Source of the DNA: Gemmatimonadota bacterium
Lineage (GTDB): Bacteria; Gemmatimonadota; Gemmatimonadetes; Palauibacterales; Palauibacteraceae
Assembly (NCBI GenBank): GCA_022825725.1
Contig: JAJDWE010000033.1
Span: forward strand, 23,926 to 87,925
Length of the DNA: 64,000 nt
Direction: 5' to 3'
A program made the position numbers and the translations under genes. How positions within the stretch are numbered: position 1 is the stretch's first letter; each line of letters begins with the position of its first letter. Shown here piece by piece: positions 28,353-38,933 of this stretch. The notes under the pieces were generated by a model. The model did no database searches and was not told where the DNA came from. It worked only from the letters and a program-made list of their open reading frames with translations.

Positions 28353-31142
28353 GTGAAGGCCGCACGGGCCGCTCGTCCGTCGCTCTTCCTGCTCGATGGC
28401 TACGCGCTCATCTACCGCGCGTTCTTCGCCATGATCAACCGGCCGCTCACGACCTCCAGCGGCGAGAACACGTCGGCCCCCTATGGAATCGCCCGCTTCC
28501 TCATGCGGCTGATCGCCGATCACGCGCCCGACTATCTCGGCGTCGCGTTCGATGCCGGCGACAGCTTCCGCACCGACATCTACCCGGAGTACAAGGCCAC
28601 GCGAGAGAAGATGCCCGACGAACTCCGGGCGTCCCTCCCCAGGTGTCGGGAGATCTTCGATGCCTTCCGGGTGCCCGTCATCGAGGCGGAAGGGTGGGAG
28701 GCGGACGACGTGATCGGGACCCTCGCGCAGAAGGCCGCGCGCCGTGATCTGCGCACCGTCATCGTCTCCGGAGACAAGGACTTCCACCAGCTTGTGGACG
28801 ACCGCACGGCGTTGCTCAATCCGGGCCGCGGCGGACCCGCCGGAGTGGAACAGGTGTGGGTGACGCCGGATAACGCCGAGGAGCGGTTCGGCGTGCCGCC
28901 GGAGCGCGTGACGGACTTCCTCGCGCTGCTCGGCGACGCGTCCGACAACGTCCCCGGCGTGCCCGGCATCGGGAAGAAGACCGCGCCAGCACTCATCCGC
29001 CAGTTCGGCGACCTGGAGTCCATCCTCGCGCGGGCGGACGAAGTCAAGGCCGCCCGGGCCCGCAACGCGCTTCTAAGGCATGCCGACGATGCCCGGCGCT
29101 CCAGGCAGCTGGTGACGATCCGCACCGATGCGCCCGTGAGCCTCGATCTCGAAAGCCTCCGGTCACGGACGCTGGATGCCGAAAAGGCGGCGGCCGTCTT
29201 CCGCGACCTGGAGTTCCACAATCTGCTGAGGGAGCTGGAGGCTCCGGCGACCGAGGCCGAGCGCTTCGCCCCGGAGGTGGACGTCGTGGCCGACGCGGAT
29301 GGGCTGGGCGCTCTGCTGGCCGAGTGCTCGGAAGCCCCGCGCATCGGACTATTCGTCGCGGGCAGCTCCGACGATCCGCTCGGCGCCGATCTCGTCGGCC
29401 TCGCGGTCGCCGCCTCCGACGCCCACGCCTTCTACCTGCCCCTCGGGCACCGGGCCCCGGAGATCCAGCACGATGCGGCGGGAAACCCGACGCTCGCCTT
29501 CGATGCGGGCGAACCGGTCGGCTTGCCGGGGATGACGTCGTCCGACATGCGAGGACTGCGGGAACTGCTCGCCTCCGACACACCGAAACTCGGGCACGAC
29601 CTCAAGTACGCCGCCCAGCTCCTGCGCCGGCACGGCGTCGAGCTGGGGGGCCTCGAGGACGACGACGCGTTCGATACGCAGATCTCCTCCTACTGCCTGG
29701 ATCCGGCCCGCCGCGACCGCGCCCTCGCCACCCTCGGTCCCGACCGCCTGGGCGTCGCGCTCGAGACGGACGACGCCATTACGGGCACCGGCCGGAACCG
29801 TCTTCCGCTCGCGTCGGTCGAGCCTGAGCGCGTCGCCGAATGGGCCGGCGCCCGCGCCGCTCTCCTGCACCGCCTCGCGAAGGTCGACGAAGCCGACCTC
29901 GTGCGCACGGGCATGGGCCGCCTCTTCCGCGAGGTCGAGATGCCGCTCGTCACCGTCCTCGCGAGCATGGAACGGGCGGGCATCGCGATCGATCTCGACT
30001 TCTTCGGCGAGCTGCGCGCCCGCCTGCGCCGCGATCTCGACGCCGTGCGCTCGGAGATCCACAAGATCGCCGGGACCGACGTGAACCTCCGCTCCGTGCC
30101 GCAGATGCGGGCGCTTCTCTTCGACCAGCTCGGGTTGCCCGTCCTCAAGAAGACGAAGACGGGCCCCTCGACGGACGAGTCCGTGCTCGAACAACTCGCG
30201 GCCATGGGCCACGAACTTCCGCGCCTCATCCTCGAACACCGGGAACTCGACAAGCTGGACGGCACGTACGTGAGCGTGCTCCCCCGCCTCATCGACGGCC
30301 GGGGGCGCATCCACACCCGCTTCAACCAGACCGTCGCCGCGACGGGCCGACTCTCTTCCTCGGACCCGAACCTCCAGAACATCCCGATCCGGCGGGCGCT
30401 GGGGCGCGAGATCCGGAGGGGGTTCGTCGCCGCGCCCGGCCACCTGTTCACGGGGGCGGACTACTCCCAGATCGAACTCCGCGTGATGGCCCATCTCTCG
30501 GGGGACGAGGCGTTCGTGGAAGCGTTCCGGGCGGAGCGCGACATCCACCGGGAGACCGCGGCCCGCATCTTCGGGGTCGAGCCGGACGATGTTACGCCGA
30601 CCATGCGCGAGCAGGCGAAGACGATCAACTTCGCGACCATCTACGGCCAGGGGCCCTTCGCGCTCGCCCAGCAGCTCGGCATCTCGCGGACGCAGGCGAG
30701 CGAGTTCATCGACGGATACTTCGAAAGGTTCGCGGGCGTCGCGGCCTACCTCGAGGAGATGAAGGAACAGGCGCGCGACCGGAACTACGTCGAGACGCTG
30801 TTCGGACGCCGGCGGTACATCCCCGAGATCCGGTCCAGGAACCCCGGCATCCGCGGCTACGGCGAACGCACCGCGACGAACTCCCCCATCCAGGGATCCG
30901 CGGCGGACCTCATCAAGGTGTCGATGATCCGGCTGCACGAACGTCTGGCGGAGACCGAGGCCCGCATGCTGCTGCAGGTGCACGACGAGTTGCTCATCGA
31001 GGCCCCGGAGTCCGAGGTTGAAGCCATCGGCCGGATCGTGCGCGAGGAGATGGAGGGGGCCATCGAGCTCACCGTTCCCCTTCGCGTCGATCTCGGGATC
31101 GGCCGCAGCTGGTACGACTGCAAGTTCGGGAAGGGATCGTGA
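28353..31142 (+). CDS. polA: DNA polymerase I (start 28353 GTG or 28296 ATG)
   Basis: 5' nuclease FLLDGYALIYRAFFA, GDASDNVPGVPGIGKKTA; polymerase motifs DYSQIELRVMAHLS, QAKTINFATIYGQG, LLQVHDELLIEAP. Confidence 0.95.
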   Translation: MKAARAARPSLFLLDGYALIYRAFFAMINRPLTTSSGENTSAPYGIARFLMRLIADHAPDYLGVAFDAGDSFRTDIYPEYKATREKMPDELRASLPRCREIFDAFRVPVIEAEGWEADDVIGTLAQKAARRDLRTVIVSGDKDFHQLVDDRTALLNPGRGGPAGVEQVWVTPDNAEERFGVPPERVTDFLALLGDASDNVPGVPGIGKKTAPALIRQFGDLESILARADEVKAARARNALLRHADDARRSRQLVTIRTDAPVSLDLESLRSRTLDAEKAAAVFRDLEFHNLLRELEAPATEAERFAPEVDVVADADGLGALLAECSEAPRIGLFVAGSSDDPLGADLVGLAVAASDAHAFYLPLGHRAPEIQHDAAGNPTLAFDAGEPVGLPGMTSSDMRGLRELLASDTPKLGHDLKYAAQLLRRHGVELGGLEDDDAFDTQISSYCLDPARRDRALATLGPDRLGVALETDDAITGTGRNRLPLASVEPERVAEWAGARAALLHRLAKVDEADLVRTGMGRLFREVEMPLVTVLASMERAGIAIDLDFFGELRARLRRDLDAVRSEIHKIAGTDVNLRSVPQMRALLFDQLGLPVLKKTKTGPSTDESVLEQLAAMGHELPRLILEHRELDKLDGTYVSVLPRLIDGRGRIHTRFNQTVAATGRLSSSDPNLQNIPIRRALGREIRRGFVAAPGHLFTGADYSQIELRVMAHLSGDEAFVEAFRAERDIHRETAARIFGVEPDDVTPTMREQAKTINFATIYGQGPFALAQQLGISRTQASEFIDGYFERFAGVAAYLEEMKEQARDRNYVETLFGRRRYIPEIRSRNPGIRGYGERTATNSPIQGSAADLIKVSMIRLHERLAETEARMLLQVHDELLIEAPESEVEAIGRIVREEMEGAIELTVPLRVDLGIGRSWYDCKFGKGS

Positions 31143-32257
31143 ACGCAACCCGGATCGCCCTCATCGCCTGGACCGCGGCCGCGCTCGCGTGCGCGCCGCC
31201 TTCCACGCCGGACCGGCCCGCGTTGGACGGGATCTCGCTGGACGGGGTCGCGGACCGCATGGCCGAACTGGGCGTGCCGGGCGTCAGCGTCGCGGTCCTG
31301 GTCGACGGCGAGATCGCCTGGGCGCGCGGCTACGGCCTGGCCGACGTCGAATCGGGCCGGCCGGTGACGCCGAACACGCTCTTCCAGGCAGCCTCCATCT
31401 CCAAGCCCGTGGCGGCCCTCGCCGCCCTCCGCCTCGTCGAATCGGGCCGGGTGGACCTCGACGGGGACGTCAACGCCTATCTCACGAGTTGGCGGGTGCC
31501 GGACAACGCCTTCACGGAGCAGGGGCCCGTCACCCTGCGGGGGCTCCTCACGCACCGGGCCGGCCTCACGGTGTGGGGCTTCCCCGGGTACGGCCCGGAC
31601 GAGGGGGCGCCCGACGGGCCGGGCGTCCTCGACGGCCTCGGCAACACGGACCCGGTGCGCGTCTACAAGGCGCCCGGGGAGAGCTGGCAATACTCCGGAG
31701 GCGGCTACACGGTGATGCAGCAACTCGTGGCCGACATGGCCGGCAAACCGTTCGCCGAGGTCATGCGCGAGGAGGTCCTCGACCCGATCGGCATGTCGCG
31801 CTCGACCTACGAACAGCCGATCCCGCCCGAGCGGCAGGACGACGTCGCGACAGGCTACCGGTCGGACGGCGAACGCGTCCCCGGCGGGTGGCATACCTAT
31901 CCCGAACAGGCGGCCGCCGGCCTGTGGACGACGCCGAGCGAACTCGCGCTCTACGCCCGCGAGGTGCAGCGGGCCTGGAAGGGCGAGTCGACCCGCGTGC
32001 TGGGAGAAGCGCTCGCACGCGAGATGCTGACGCCCGACGCGGACGACTGGGGGCTGGGCCCGGCGATCTCCGAGGACGGCGAACGCTTCCGGCACGGCGG
32101 CTCGAACCAGGGCTTCCGCTGCACGTTCGCGGCCTACATCGATGGAGACGACGGGGTCTTCGTGATGACGAACTCGGACTCCGGGAGCGAGCTCGCGGCC
32201 GAGATCGCGATCATGGTCGCCCACGCATACGGCTGGTCCGGACCCCGCGCCGAATAG
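31139..32257 (+). CDS. Serine hydrolase, class C beta-lactamase-like, lipoprotein signal
   Basis: QAASISKPVAALAA (SxxK), YSGGGYT, RHGGSNQGF. Confidence 0.88.
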   Translation: MNATRIALIAWTAAALACAPPSTPDRPALDGISLDGVADRMAELGVPGVSVAVLVDGEIAWARGYGLADVESGRPVTPNTLFQAASISKPVAALAALRLVESGRVDLDGDVNAYLTSWRVPDNAFTEQGPVTLRGLLTHRAGLTVWGFPGYGPDEGAPDGPGVLDGLGNTDPVRVYKAPGESWQYSGGGYTVMQQLVADMAGKPFAEVMREEVLDPIGMSRSTYEQPIPPERQDDVATGYRSDGERVPGGWHTYPEQAAAGLWTTPSELALYAREVQRAWKGESTRVLGEALAREMLTPDADDWGLGPAISEDGERFRHGGSNQGFRCTFAAYIDGDDGVFVMTNSDSGSELAAEIAIMVAHAYGWSGPRAE

Positions 32258-32271
32258 AAAGGGACAAACCG

Positions 32272-33396
32272 ATGACGAAGTGGAACCAGACCCGACGAGA
32301 GTTCGTGAAGACGTCCGCGCGCGCCGGCGGCGCCCTGGGCGTCATGGGCGCCTTCGGCTCCGCAGCCTGCGCCGGGGGTTCCGGAGGACCTCTCCGCATC
32401 CTCATCCTCGGCGGGACGCGCTTCATCGGCCCCCACCAGGTCAAGTACGCGCTCGACCGGGGCCACGAGGTCTCGACCTTCACGCGCGGGCAGACCGAAC
32501 CGCCCTTCTTCCACGATTATTTCGAGCGCGTCGAGCAACTCATCGGCGATCGCACGAGCGATCTGTCGGCGCTCGAGGGGCGGGAGTGGGACGCCGTGAT
32601 CGACAACTCCGCCTCCTACCCGAGCTGGGTTGCGGCCACGGCCGACCTCCTCCGAGACCAGGTCGACCGCTACCTCTTCGTCTCGTCCATCTCGGCCTAC
32701 GCGGACTTCGCCACGGTCGGGATCGACGAGGACTATCACGTCGGCCAGTTGTCGCCGGACGAGGCCGAAGACGACGGAGGATACGGACCACGGAAGGCGC
32801 GCTGCGAGGAGTACGCGCGCGACGCCTTCGGCGAGAACGCGATCATCGTGCGCCCCGGGCTGATCATCGGGCCCGGCGACAACACGGACCGCTGGACGTA
32901 CTGGCCGGTGCGGGTCGACCGCGGCGGGGAGGTGCTCGCCCCCAACACCCCCGCCGATCCCGTGCAGAACGTCGACGCCCGCGACCTCTCCGAGTGGATC
33001 GTGCGTCTCGTCGAGGGCCCCGGGCACGGCGGCACGTACAACGCCACGGGCGAGGTGCAGCCGTTTGGCGAAATGCTGGAAGAGATCCGGGGCGCGCTCG
33101 GCTCCGACGCGTCGTTCACCTGGGTGCCGACGGCGTTCATGCAGGAGCAGGAGGTCGCGCCGTGGATGCACATGACGAACTGGACGCCGCCGGAGGGGCC
33201 GACGGTGGGGATGAACCAGGTCTCGGTGGCGGCCGCCGTGCAGGCCGGGCTCACCTTCCGGCCGCTCGCGGACACCGCCCGCGACACCGTCGAATGGTGG
33301 AACTCGCTCCCCGACGAGCGCCGCGCGGAACCACGGGCCGGTCTCCCCGCCGACAGGGAGGCCGAAGTCCTCGCCGCATGGCACGCCAGCGCATGA
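32272..33396 (+). CDS. NAD-dependent epimerase/reductase with twin-arginine signal
   Basis: TRREFVKTSARAGGALG then ILILGGTRFIGPHQVKYALDRGHEV. Confidence 0.85.
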   Translation: MTKWNQTRREFVKTSARAGGALGVMGAFGSAACAGGSGGPLRILILGGTRFIGPHQVKYALDRGHEVSTFTRGQTEPPFFHDYFERVEQLIGDRTSDLSALEGREWDAVIDNSASYPSWVAATADLLRDQVDRYLFVSSISAYADFATVGIDEDYHVGQLSPDEAEDDGGYGPRKARCEEYARDAFGENAIIVRPGLIIGPGDNTDRWTYWPVRVDRGGEVLAPNTPADPVQNVDARDLSEWIVRLVEGPGHGGTYNATGEVQPFGEMLEEIRGALGSDASFTWVPTAFMQEQEVAPWMHMTNWTPPEGPTVGMNQVSVAAAVQAGLTFRPLADTARDTVEWWNSLPDERRAEPRAGLPADREAEVLAAWHASA

Positions 33397-33444
33397 GTTG
33401 CCGCTGACTCCTCACCGGGAGCCCGGAACCTTCAGCGGACGCGG

Positions 33445-34188
33445 GTGGTTAAATCCACCATGATTCCCACGGTTTCGAAGTGTCGAAATGCGTGGCTTCG
33501 GCCACTGGTGTTCGCGATCGCCCTCGCCGCGGCGGCTGGGTGCGGCGGTATTGAGACCGGCCGCCTCGTGATTCCGGAGTCTGAACCGCCGCCGGCCCCG
33601 GTCGCGTCGACCACGGCGACGTATCGGGTGGTCTTCGAGTCGACGTGGAGCGCCTCGACACACCCCACGAACTTCCCGGGTGGCGCACACCTGTCGCCGC
33701 TGATCGGCGCGGTGCACAACGGCGGAGTTACCTTCTGGGAGCCGGACGGCACCTCGACGCCGGGTATCGAGAGCATGGCCGAGACGGGCGGCACGGGTAC
33801 GCTGTCCGCGGAGATCCAGGCCGAAATCCCGGGGAACGCGCTTGCGGTCATCAACGGTTCCGGGATCCGCAGCCCCGGCAGCACGACGATTCAGGCGATC
33901 ATCCTTCGGGAGGACTTCCCGCTCGTCACCCTCGTCACGATGATCGCCCCGAGCCCGGACTGGTTCGTGGGCGTGTCCGGCCTGTCGCTGCGCGACGCCG
34001 ATGGGAACTGGATCGGGGAACTCGAGGTCGTCCTCTACCCGTACGACGCGGGAACGGACAGCGGGCCGAACTACACCTCCGCCAACGACGACACGCAGCC
34101 GAGGGAGTCCATCCACAGCCTGCGGGGCGAGCGCCCCTTCTCCGACGAACCCATCGGCACCTTCACCTTCACGCGCTCGGACGCGTAG
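33445..34188 (+). CDS. Spondin-domain-like lipoprotein
   Basis: Lipobox-like AAAGCGG; YRVVFESTWSASTHPTNFPGGAHLSPLIGAVHN … SPDWFVGVSGLSL. Confidence 0.82.
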   Translation: MVKSTMIPTVSKCRNAWLRPLVFAIALAAAAGCGGIETGRLVIPESEPPPAPVASTTATYRVVFESTWSASTHPTNFPGGAHLSPLIGAVHNGGVTFWEPDGTSTPGIESMAETGGTGTLSAEIQAEIPGNALAVINGSGIRSPGSTTIQAIILREDFPLVTLVTMIAPSPDWFVGVSGLSLRDADGNWIGELEVVLYPYDAGTDSGPNYTSANDDTQPRESIHSLRGERPFSDEPIGTFTFTRSDA

Positions 34189-34225
34189 CGAGGGGCAGAT
34201 TTGTAGTCGGGCGCACGGCCCTTCG

Positions 34226-34612
34226 TCAGACGATGTCGTCGAGGAGGAAGAGGTCGGTGAGGAGCGCCCGCAGGTGGGATGAGGCGTTGAGATTGTCGAT
34301 CAGCTGCGAACTGATCGTCTCCTGGGCGAGGACGACCCGCACGGCCGCTCCGGCGCGCGCGGCATCGGCCGACGTGACGTCGATCATGTCACGGTAGGCG
34401 CCCGCCGGTTCCAGCCCCTCCGCCGCGACAAGGCCGCCGAGGTCGTTCGCCAGCGCCCGGAGCGCCGCATCCGTCCGGCTCAGGTACTCCCGCAACTGGC
34501 CGCCGACTTTCGAGGCTTCCTCCCGCTCGGCGCCGAGCGCGGCGTAGGAGAGGAAGAACTCGTACGCCTTTTCGAGGGCCTCAATGTGAGCCTTCAGCTC
34601 CTCGCGGCTCAA
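34226..34612 (-). CDS. Small helical protein of unknown function (TTG start)
   Basis: Starts LSREELKAHIEALEKAYEFFLSYAAL; start overlaps stop of the cytochrome b gene by 4 nt (TTGA). Confidence 0.6.
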   Translation of the reverse strand: MSREELKAHIEALEKAYEFFLSYAALGAEREEASKVGGQLREYLSRTDAALRALANDLGGLVAAEGLEPAGAYRDMIDVTSADAARAGAAVRVVLAQETISSQLIDNLNASSHLRALLTDLFLLDDIV

Positions 34613-35484
34613 GCGGGCACGACCCCGTCGGGATCCGCGGACGACGCGCTCCCTCCGGCCAATTCGGTCCCGGCGGGCTCCGTCTCCACCTTCCAGAGGT
34701 CGGGGTCGTAGTGTTCGAGGTATTCCTCGCGCGTGATCCAGCCCTTGATCATCGAGCGGGTCATCCAGCGCTTCTCGGGCCGGATCGCGAAATAGATGTG
34801 GGCGATGACCATCGTGACGAGCCCGACCCCGCACAGCCCGTGCAGGACGAACACGAGCCCCCACGTAGAGTCGGACAGGAAATACGGGTTGCTCGCCCAG
34901 AACCAGGTGTCGACCCCGAACATCATGAGGAGCCCCGTGACGATGACCCCCACCGAGACGAGCGTGACCGCGTTGTGGTAGGCCCGCTGGTCGAGGGGAT
35001 ACTTCCCGGACCGCTCCTCCTTGGCCGGCTGGCGACGCAGGAACTTCCCGATCGCCTGGAACGCCTGCCCGATCTCCTTCGTCCCGGTCCACACGGACCA
35101 GAGGTCCTGCTTCGTCGACGCGTGGATGATGTGGTAGATGATGAGGAGCGTGAGCACGACACCGGCGATCCAGTGAATGGTGACCCAGGCGAACTGGACG
35201 CCGATCACGGGGAAGAACGCGGTGACGAGCAGCGTGAGCATCGTGGCGGCCATCAGCCAGTGGAAGGTCCGCGATGCCGACGAATGGCGTTCGACGCGCT
35301 CGGGGATGTCAGGTGCGGGGCCGGCCGCGCTCTTCTCGGCTTTGGGCGCCATGATCCAGACGTACAGGTGGTGCCCGACCACGAAGAGAAAACCGGCAAT
35401 TGCGGCGGCCCAGAGCAGATCCCAGGCGACGCCGACGAGTACCTCCTGGCCCCAGGGATTCGGAGCAGTGCGGAGAATCTCCAT
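34609..35484 (-). CDS. Cytochrome b/b6-type membrane subunit (formate dehydrogenase gamma/cyt b561-like)
   Basis: Multi-TM with spaced His: HHLYVW, RTFHWLMAATM, IHWIAGVVLTLLIIYHIIHA, LHGLCGVGLVTMVIAHIYFAIRPEKRWM. Confidence 0.8.
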   Translation of the reverse strand: MEILRTAPNPWGQEVLVGVAWDLLWAAAIAGFLFVVGHHLYVWIMAPKAEKSAAGPAPDIPERVERHSSASRTFHWLMAATMLTLLVTAFFPVIGVQFAWVTIHWIAGVVLTLLIIYHIIHASTKQDLWSVWTGTKEIGQAFQAIGKFLRRQPAKEERSGKYPLDQRAYHNAVTLVSVGVIVTGLLMMFGVDTWFWASNPYFLSDSTWGLVFVLHGLCGVGLVTMVIAHIYFAIRPEKRWMTRSMIKGWITREEYLEHYDPDLWKVETEPAGTELAGGSASSADPDGVVPA

Positions 35485-35511
35485 CCAGGAGCTATCCTTT
35501 CCGGGACGCTG

Positions 35512-36510
35512 CTAGGCTGCGTCTCCTCGCACCGCGCGCCGGACGAGATTCCGCGCGAGCGGTACCTTGTAGTCGTTGTGGCGCAGCGGCTTGAAGCCGC
35601 GCGTGGCGAGTTCGCCGGCCGCCATGCCGGTGTCGTCGTTCGCCGGCATCCCCTGAATCAGGTCCTCGACATCGGTCAGCCGCACCGGCGTCGGGGCCAC
35701 GCCGTTGACGGCGATCCGGGCGCGCTCGATCATGCCGTTCGACTCCACGATCGCCGCGGCCACGCTGGCCAGCGCCCAGTCCCACGACTTCCGGTCGCGG
35801 ACCTTCTCCCAGTAGAAGCGCGCCCCCGCCCAGTCGCCGGGGATGCGCACGTGCGTCAGAAGGTCTCCCGGCTCCAGCACGGTCATGCGCTGGATGTCGA
35901 TCTCCGGGCCGACGAAGAAGTCCTCGGCCTCGTAGACGCGCTCGCCGCCTGGGTTTCGCACCATCATCTGCGCGCCGAGGGCGACCAGCGCCCCGGCCGT
36001 GTCCGCGCCGTTCACGGCCACGCAGCGGCTCTGTCCGGTCACGGCGTGCTCACGGTTCATGGAGCGGGGCGTCCCGGCGTAGCAGATGTTCCCGCCCGCG
36101 CGATAGCACGGCCACCCGCCCCGGTAGTACCAGCAGCGGGTGTCCTGGATGAGGTTGCCGCCCAGCGTCCCCTGGTTCCGGATCTGCGGCGTCGCCACCT
36201 CGGCTGCGGCCTGGGCGAGGATTCCGAAGCGCGACCGCACCTCTTCGCTCGCCGCCACGTCGCGCAGCGAGGTCATGGCGCCGATCTCGAGCCCGTCTCC
36301 GCTCGCGCGGATCCCGGTCAACTCGCTCACGGAGCCCAGCTCGACGACGACGTCGGGCCGCTTGATGCGGTCCTTGAACCAGTCCATCGAGTCGAGGCCG
36401 CCGGCCAGGACCCAGGTGTTGTCGTGGCGCTCGAGCACGTCCAGCGCCTCGTCCACGCTCGTCGGCTGGAAGAGCTCGAACGCGGGCATCATGTCGCGAA
36501 TCACGGCCAT
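35512..36510 (-). CDS. Molybdenum hydroxylase FAD-binding subunit (XdhB/CoxM-like)
   Basis: PAFELFQPTSVDEALDVL, AGGLD, ATPQIRNQGTLGGNLIQDTRCWYYR. Confidence 0.88.
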   Translation of the reverse strand: MAVIRDMMPAFELFQPTSVDEALDVLERHDNTWVLAGGLDSMDWFKDRIKRPDVVVELGSVSELTGIRASGDGLEIGAMTSLRDVAASEEVRSRFGILAQAAAEVATPQIRNQGTLGGNLIQDTRCWYYRGGWPCYRAGGNICYAGTPRSMNREHAVTGQSRCVAVNGADTAGALVALGAQMMVRNPGGERVYEAEDFFVGPEIDIQRMTVLEPGDLLTHVRIPGDWAGARFYWEKVRDRKSWDWALASVAAAIVESNGMIERARIAVNGVAPTPVRLTDVEDLIQGMPANDDTGMAAGELATRGFKPLRHNDYKVPLARNLVRRAVRGDAA

Positions 36511-36523
36511 CGTCCTATCTCCC

Positions 36524-38920
36524 CTAGCTGTGGATCTCGGTGAGTGCGTGCGGCTGCGCCCGGCCCTCGAGTTCGGCCAGGATCACGTCCGTCGTCAGCG
36601 GGATCCGGCACAGGCAGCGCCCGCCGAGTGCGTCCGCGATCGCGGAGGTGACCGCCGCGGATCCGGCCCCGACCGGGGGCTCTCCGATCCCCTTGGCGCC
36701 GATCGGCGTCTGCGGATCCGGCTCGCCCGCCGCCGCCCAGTCCATGCTGAGCGGCACATCGAGGATGCCGGGCGGTCTCGCGGTATAGAGCCGGTGGGCG
36801 AAGGGCACGCCCCACTTCGGGTCGAACACCCACTTCTGGCTGCGCGCCTGGCCGAAGCCCTGCACGCTGCCGCCGTGGATCTGCGCTGCGAGGCTGCGCG
36901 GGTGCACGACGACCCCGCAATCGGCGGAGCCCGTATAGTCGACGAGTTTCACGTCGCCCGTCTCCGTGTCGAGTTCGACGACCGCGAAGCCCACGACCCA
37001 CGACCACGTCGAGCCCTCGTGCGAGAAGTTGTCCCGCGCCACGCCCATCAGGCCTTGGCCCGCCAGCTGCGTCGCGGAAGCCCGCGTGTAGTCGTTGATG
37101 TCCTCCGGCAACTCCTGGCCGGAGTATTCGCCGCCCATGTCGATGGCGCGCTCCGCGGCCTGCGCGAAGCTCAAGGAGCCTCCGGGGCCGCTTACGCGCG
37201 CGCCCCCGACCTGGTAGGCGCTCGCCGAGCCGCCCAGCGCGGCGGCCGCGACCTCCTGCAGCTTCCGCTTCAAGTCGAGCGCGGCGGCGTAGTTCGCGCG
37301 CGTGTGCGCGTGGATCGTCTGGCTTCCCGCCTGCACCGAACTGTACGGGTGGTGCTGGGAACTGTCGCCCCAGATGACCGCGCAGTCGTCCCACTCGAGG
37401 CCGAGTTCATCCGCGGCGGCCCGCGCCGTGTCCGCCATGGAGTGCGTGCCGAGGTTCCCGATCCCCTGGTGGATGTAGAGCTTCCCGTCCGGGCGGATGA
37501 GGAGGAGCCCGTCGAAGCCCGACGAGCCGCCGACGTACGGACTCAGGCCGACGCCGATGCCCGTGACCTTCGTCCCGTTCCGCTGCCCGCTGAGCGCCTG
37601 CTTCCCGGCCCAGTCGAACTGCTCCGCGCCCGCGTCGATCGCCTCGCGCACGAAGGCGCTCGTCGTCGTCGCCCGCTGCGGCCCGAACTCCGAGTCGTGC
37701 GATGGGGCGTTGATCTTGCGGATCTCCACCCGGTCGATCCCCAGTTCGCGCGCCGCCTTGTCGACGAGCGGCTCGAGCATTGCGACGATCTGCGCCCCGC
37801 CGGGCCCCCGCTGCGCCGCCCGCGGCGGGGTGTTCGTGTAAAGGGTGAGGCCGCGGAAGCGCATCGCGTCGGGCTGGTACATGAGATCCGTCACCGCGCC
37901 CGCGGTGTTGTAATCGCCGGACCGCCCGTAGGGCCCGTGGTCCTGGATGATGTAGAGGTCGATCCCGGTGATCTTCCCGTCGCTCCGGAAGCCCATCTTC
38001 GTCCACGCCTGGAAGCCCGGGCGCGCGCGACCGATGTAGTTCTCCTCGTAGCGGTTGATCCGCATCATCACCGGCCGCTGGATCTTCTTCGCAAGAAGCG
38101 CGGTGACCTGGTAGATGGTGACGCCGGCGATCTTCGAACCGAAACCACCGCCGCAATACTGGCCCACGAAGACGAGCTCGTCCGGCTCCAGATCGAGCTG
38201 TCCCGCCATCGCCTGGTGAGCGCGCTGCGTGCTCTGGGTCGAACCGTACAGGTAGCAGCGCCCGTCCTCCCAGTACGCCATGGAGCTTCGCGGCTCCATC
38301 GGGTGGTGGGTCAGCGACTGGTGTACGATCGTGTCCTCGAGGACGTAGTCCGCGTCGGCGAACGCCGCGTCGAGGTCGCCGTGCGACCACTCGTCCGTCG
38401 GCTCGCCCATCGGCAGCCGGCCCTCGGCCTCGGCCGCGTCGAACTCCGCCTGCGGCCACTTCAGGGGCACGAGTTCGCGCCCGTCCTCCCCGAAGCGCAT
38501 GACGTTGCCCTCGAGCCGCGCGTTCGGGCCGCCGGGCCGCAGGCTGTCGAGCGGATCGATTGCGAAGGGGAGCGGCTCGAAGTCGATGTCGATCGCCTCG
38601 ATCGCGTCCGCCGCCGTCGTCTCGTCCACCGCCGCCAGCGCCAGGATGGGCTCGCCCACGTACTTCGGCTCATCCGTGAGCGCCGGCTCGCCGGGGGCTT
38701 CGGGCTGGTTGACTTCACTCGCCCGCAGGATCCCGAGCACGCCGGGCATCGCGAGCGCGCGGCTCGCGTCCACGCTGCGCACGCGGGCGTGCGGCATCGG
38801 GCTCAGGAGGAGCTTGGCGAAGACCATCCCCTCCGCCCGGAAGTCCTCCGCGTACTTCGCACGTCCCGTGACTTTCGCGCGCAGATCCGGCGGCGAAATG
38901 TCCTGTCCGATTAGCGCCAT
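36524..38920 (-). CDS. Molybdenum hydroxylase molybdopterin-binding subunit (XdhA/CoxL-like)
   Basis: VTGRAKYAEDFRAEGM, QYCGGGFGSKIAG, GAKGIGEPPVGAGSAAVTSAIADAL. Confidence 0.92.
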   Translation of the reverse strand: MALIGQDISPPDLRAKVTGRAKYAEDFRAEGMVFAKLLLSPMPHARVRSVDASRALAMPGVLGILRASEVNQPEAPGEPALTDEPKYVGEPILALAAVDETTAADAIEAIDIDFEPLPFAIDPLDSLRPGGPNARLEGNVMRFGEDGRELVPLKWPQAEFDAAEAEGRLPMGEPTDEWSHGDLDAAFADADYVLEDTIVHQSLTHHPMEPRSSMAYWEDGRCYLYGSTQSTQRAHQAMAGQLDLEPDELVFVGQYCGGGFGSKIAGVTIYQVTALLAKKIQRPVMMRINRYEENYIGRARPGFQAWTKMGFRSDGKITGIDLYIIQDHGPYGRSGDYNTAGAVTDLMYQPDAMRFRGLTLYTNTPPRAAQRGPGGAQIVAMLEPLVDKAARELGIDRVEIRKINAPSHDSEFGPQRATTTSAFVREAIDAGAEQFDWAGKQALSGQRNGTKVTGIGVGLSPYVGGSSGFDGLLLIRPDGKLYIHQGIGNLGTHSMADTARAAADELGLEWDDCAVIWGDSSQHHPYSSVQAGSQTIHAHTRANYAAALDLKRKLQEVAAAALGGSASAYQVGGARVSGPGGSLSFAQAAERAIDMGGEYSGQELPEDINDYTRASATQLAGQGLMGVARDNFSHEGSTWSWVVGFAVVELDTETGDVKLVDYTGSADCGVVVHPRSLAAQIHGGSVQGFGQARSQKWVFDPKWGVPFAHRLYTARPPGILDVPLSMDWAAAGEPDPQTPIGAKGIGEPPVGAGSAAVTSAIADALGGRCLCRIPLTTDVILAELEGRAQPHALTEIHS

Positions 38921-38933
38921 GACCGTCCTCCCC

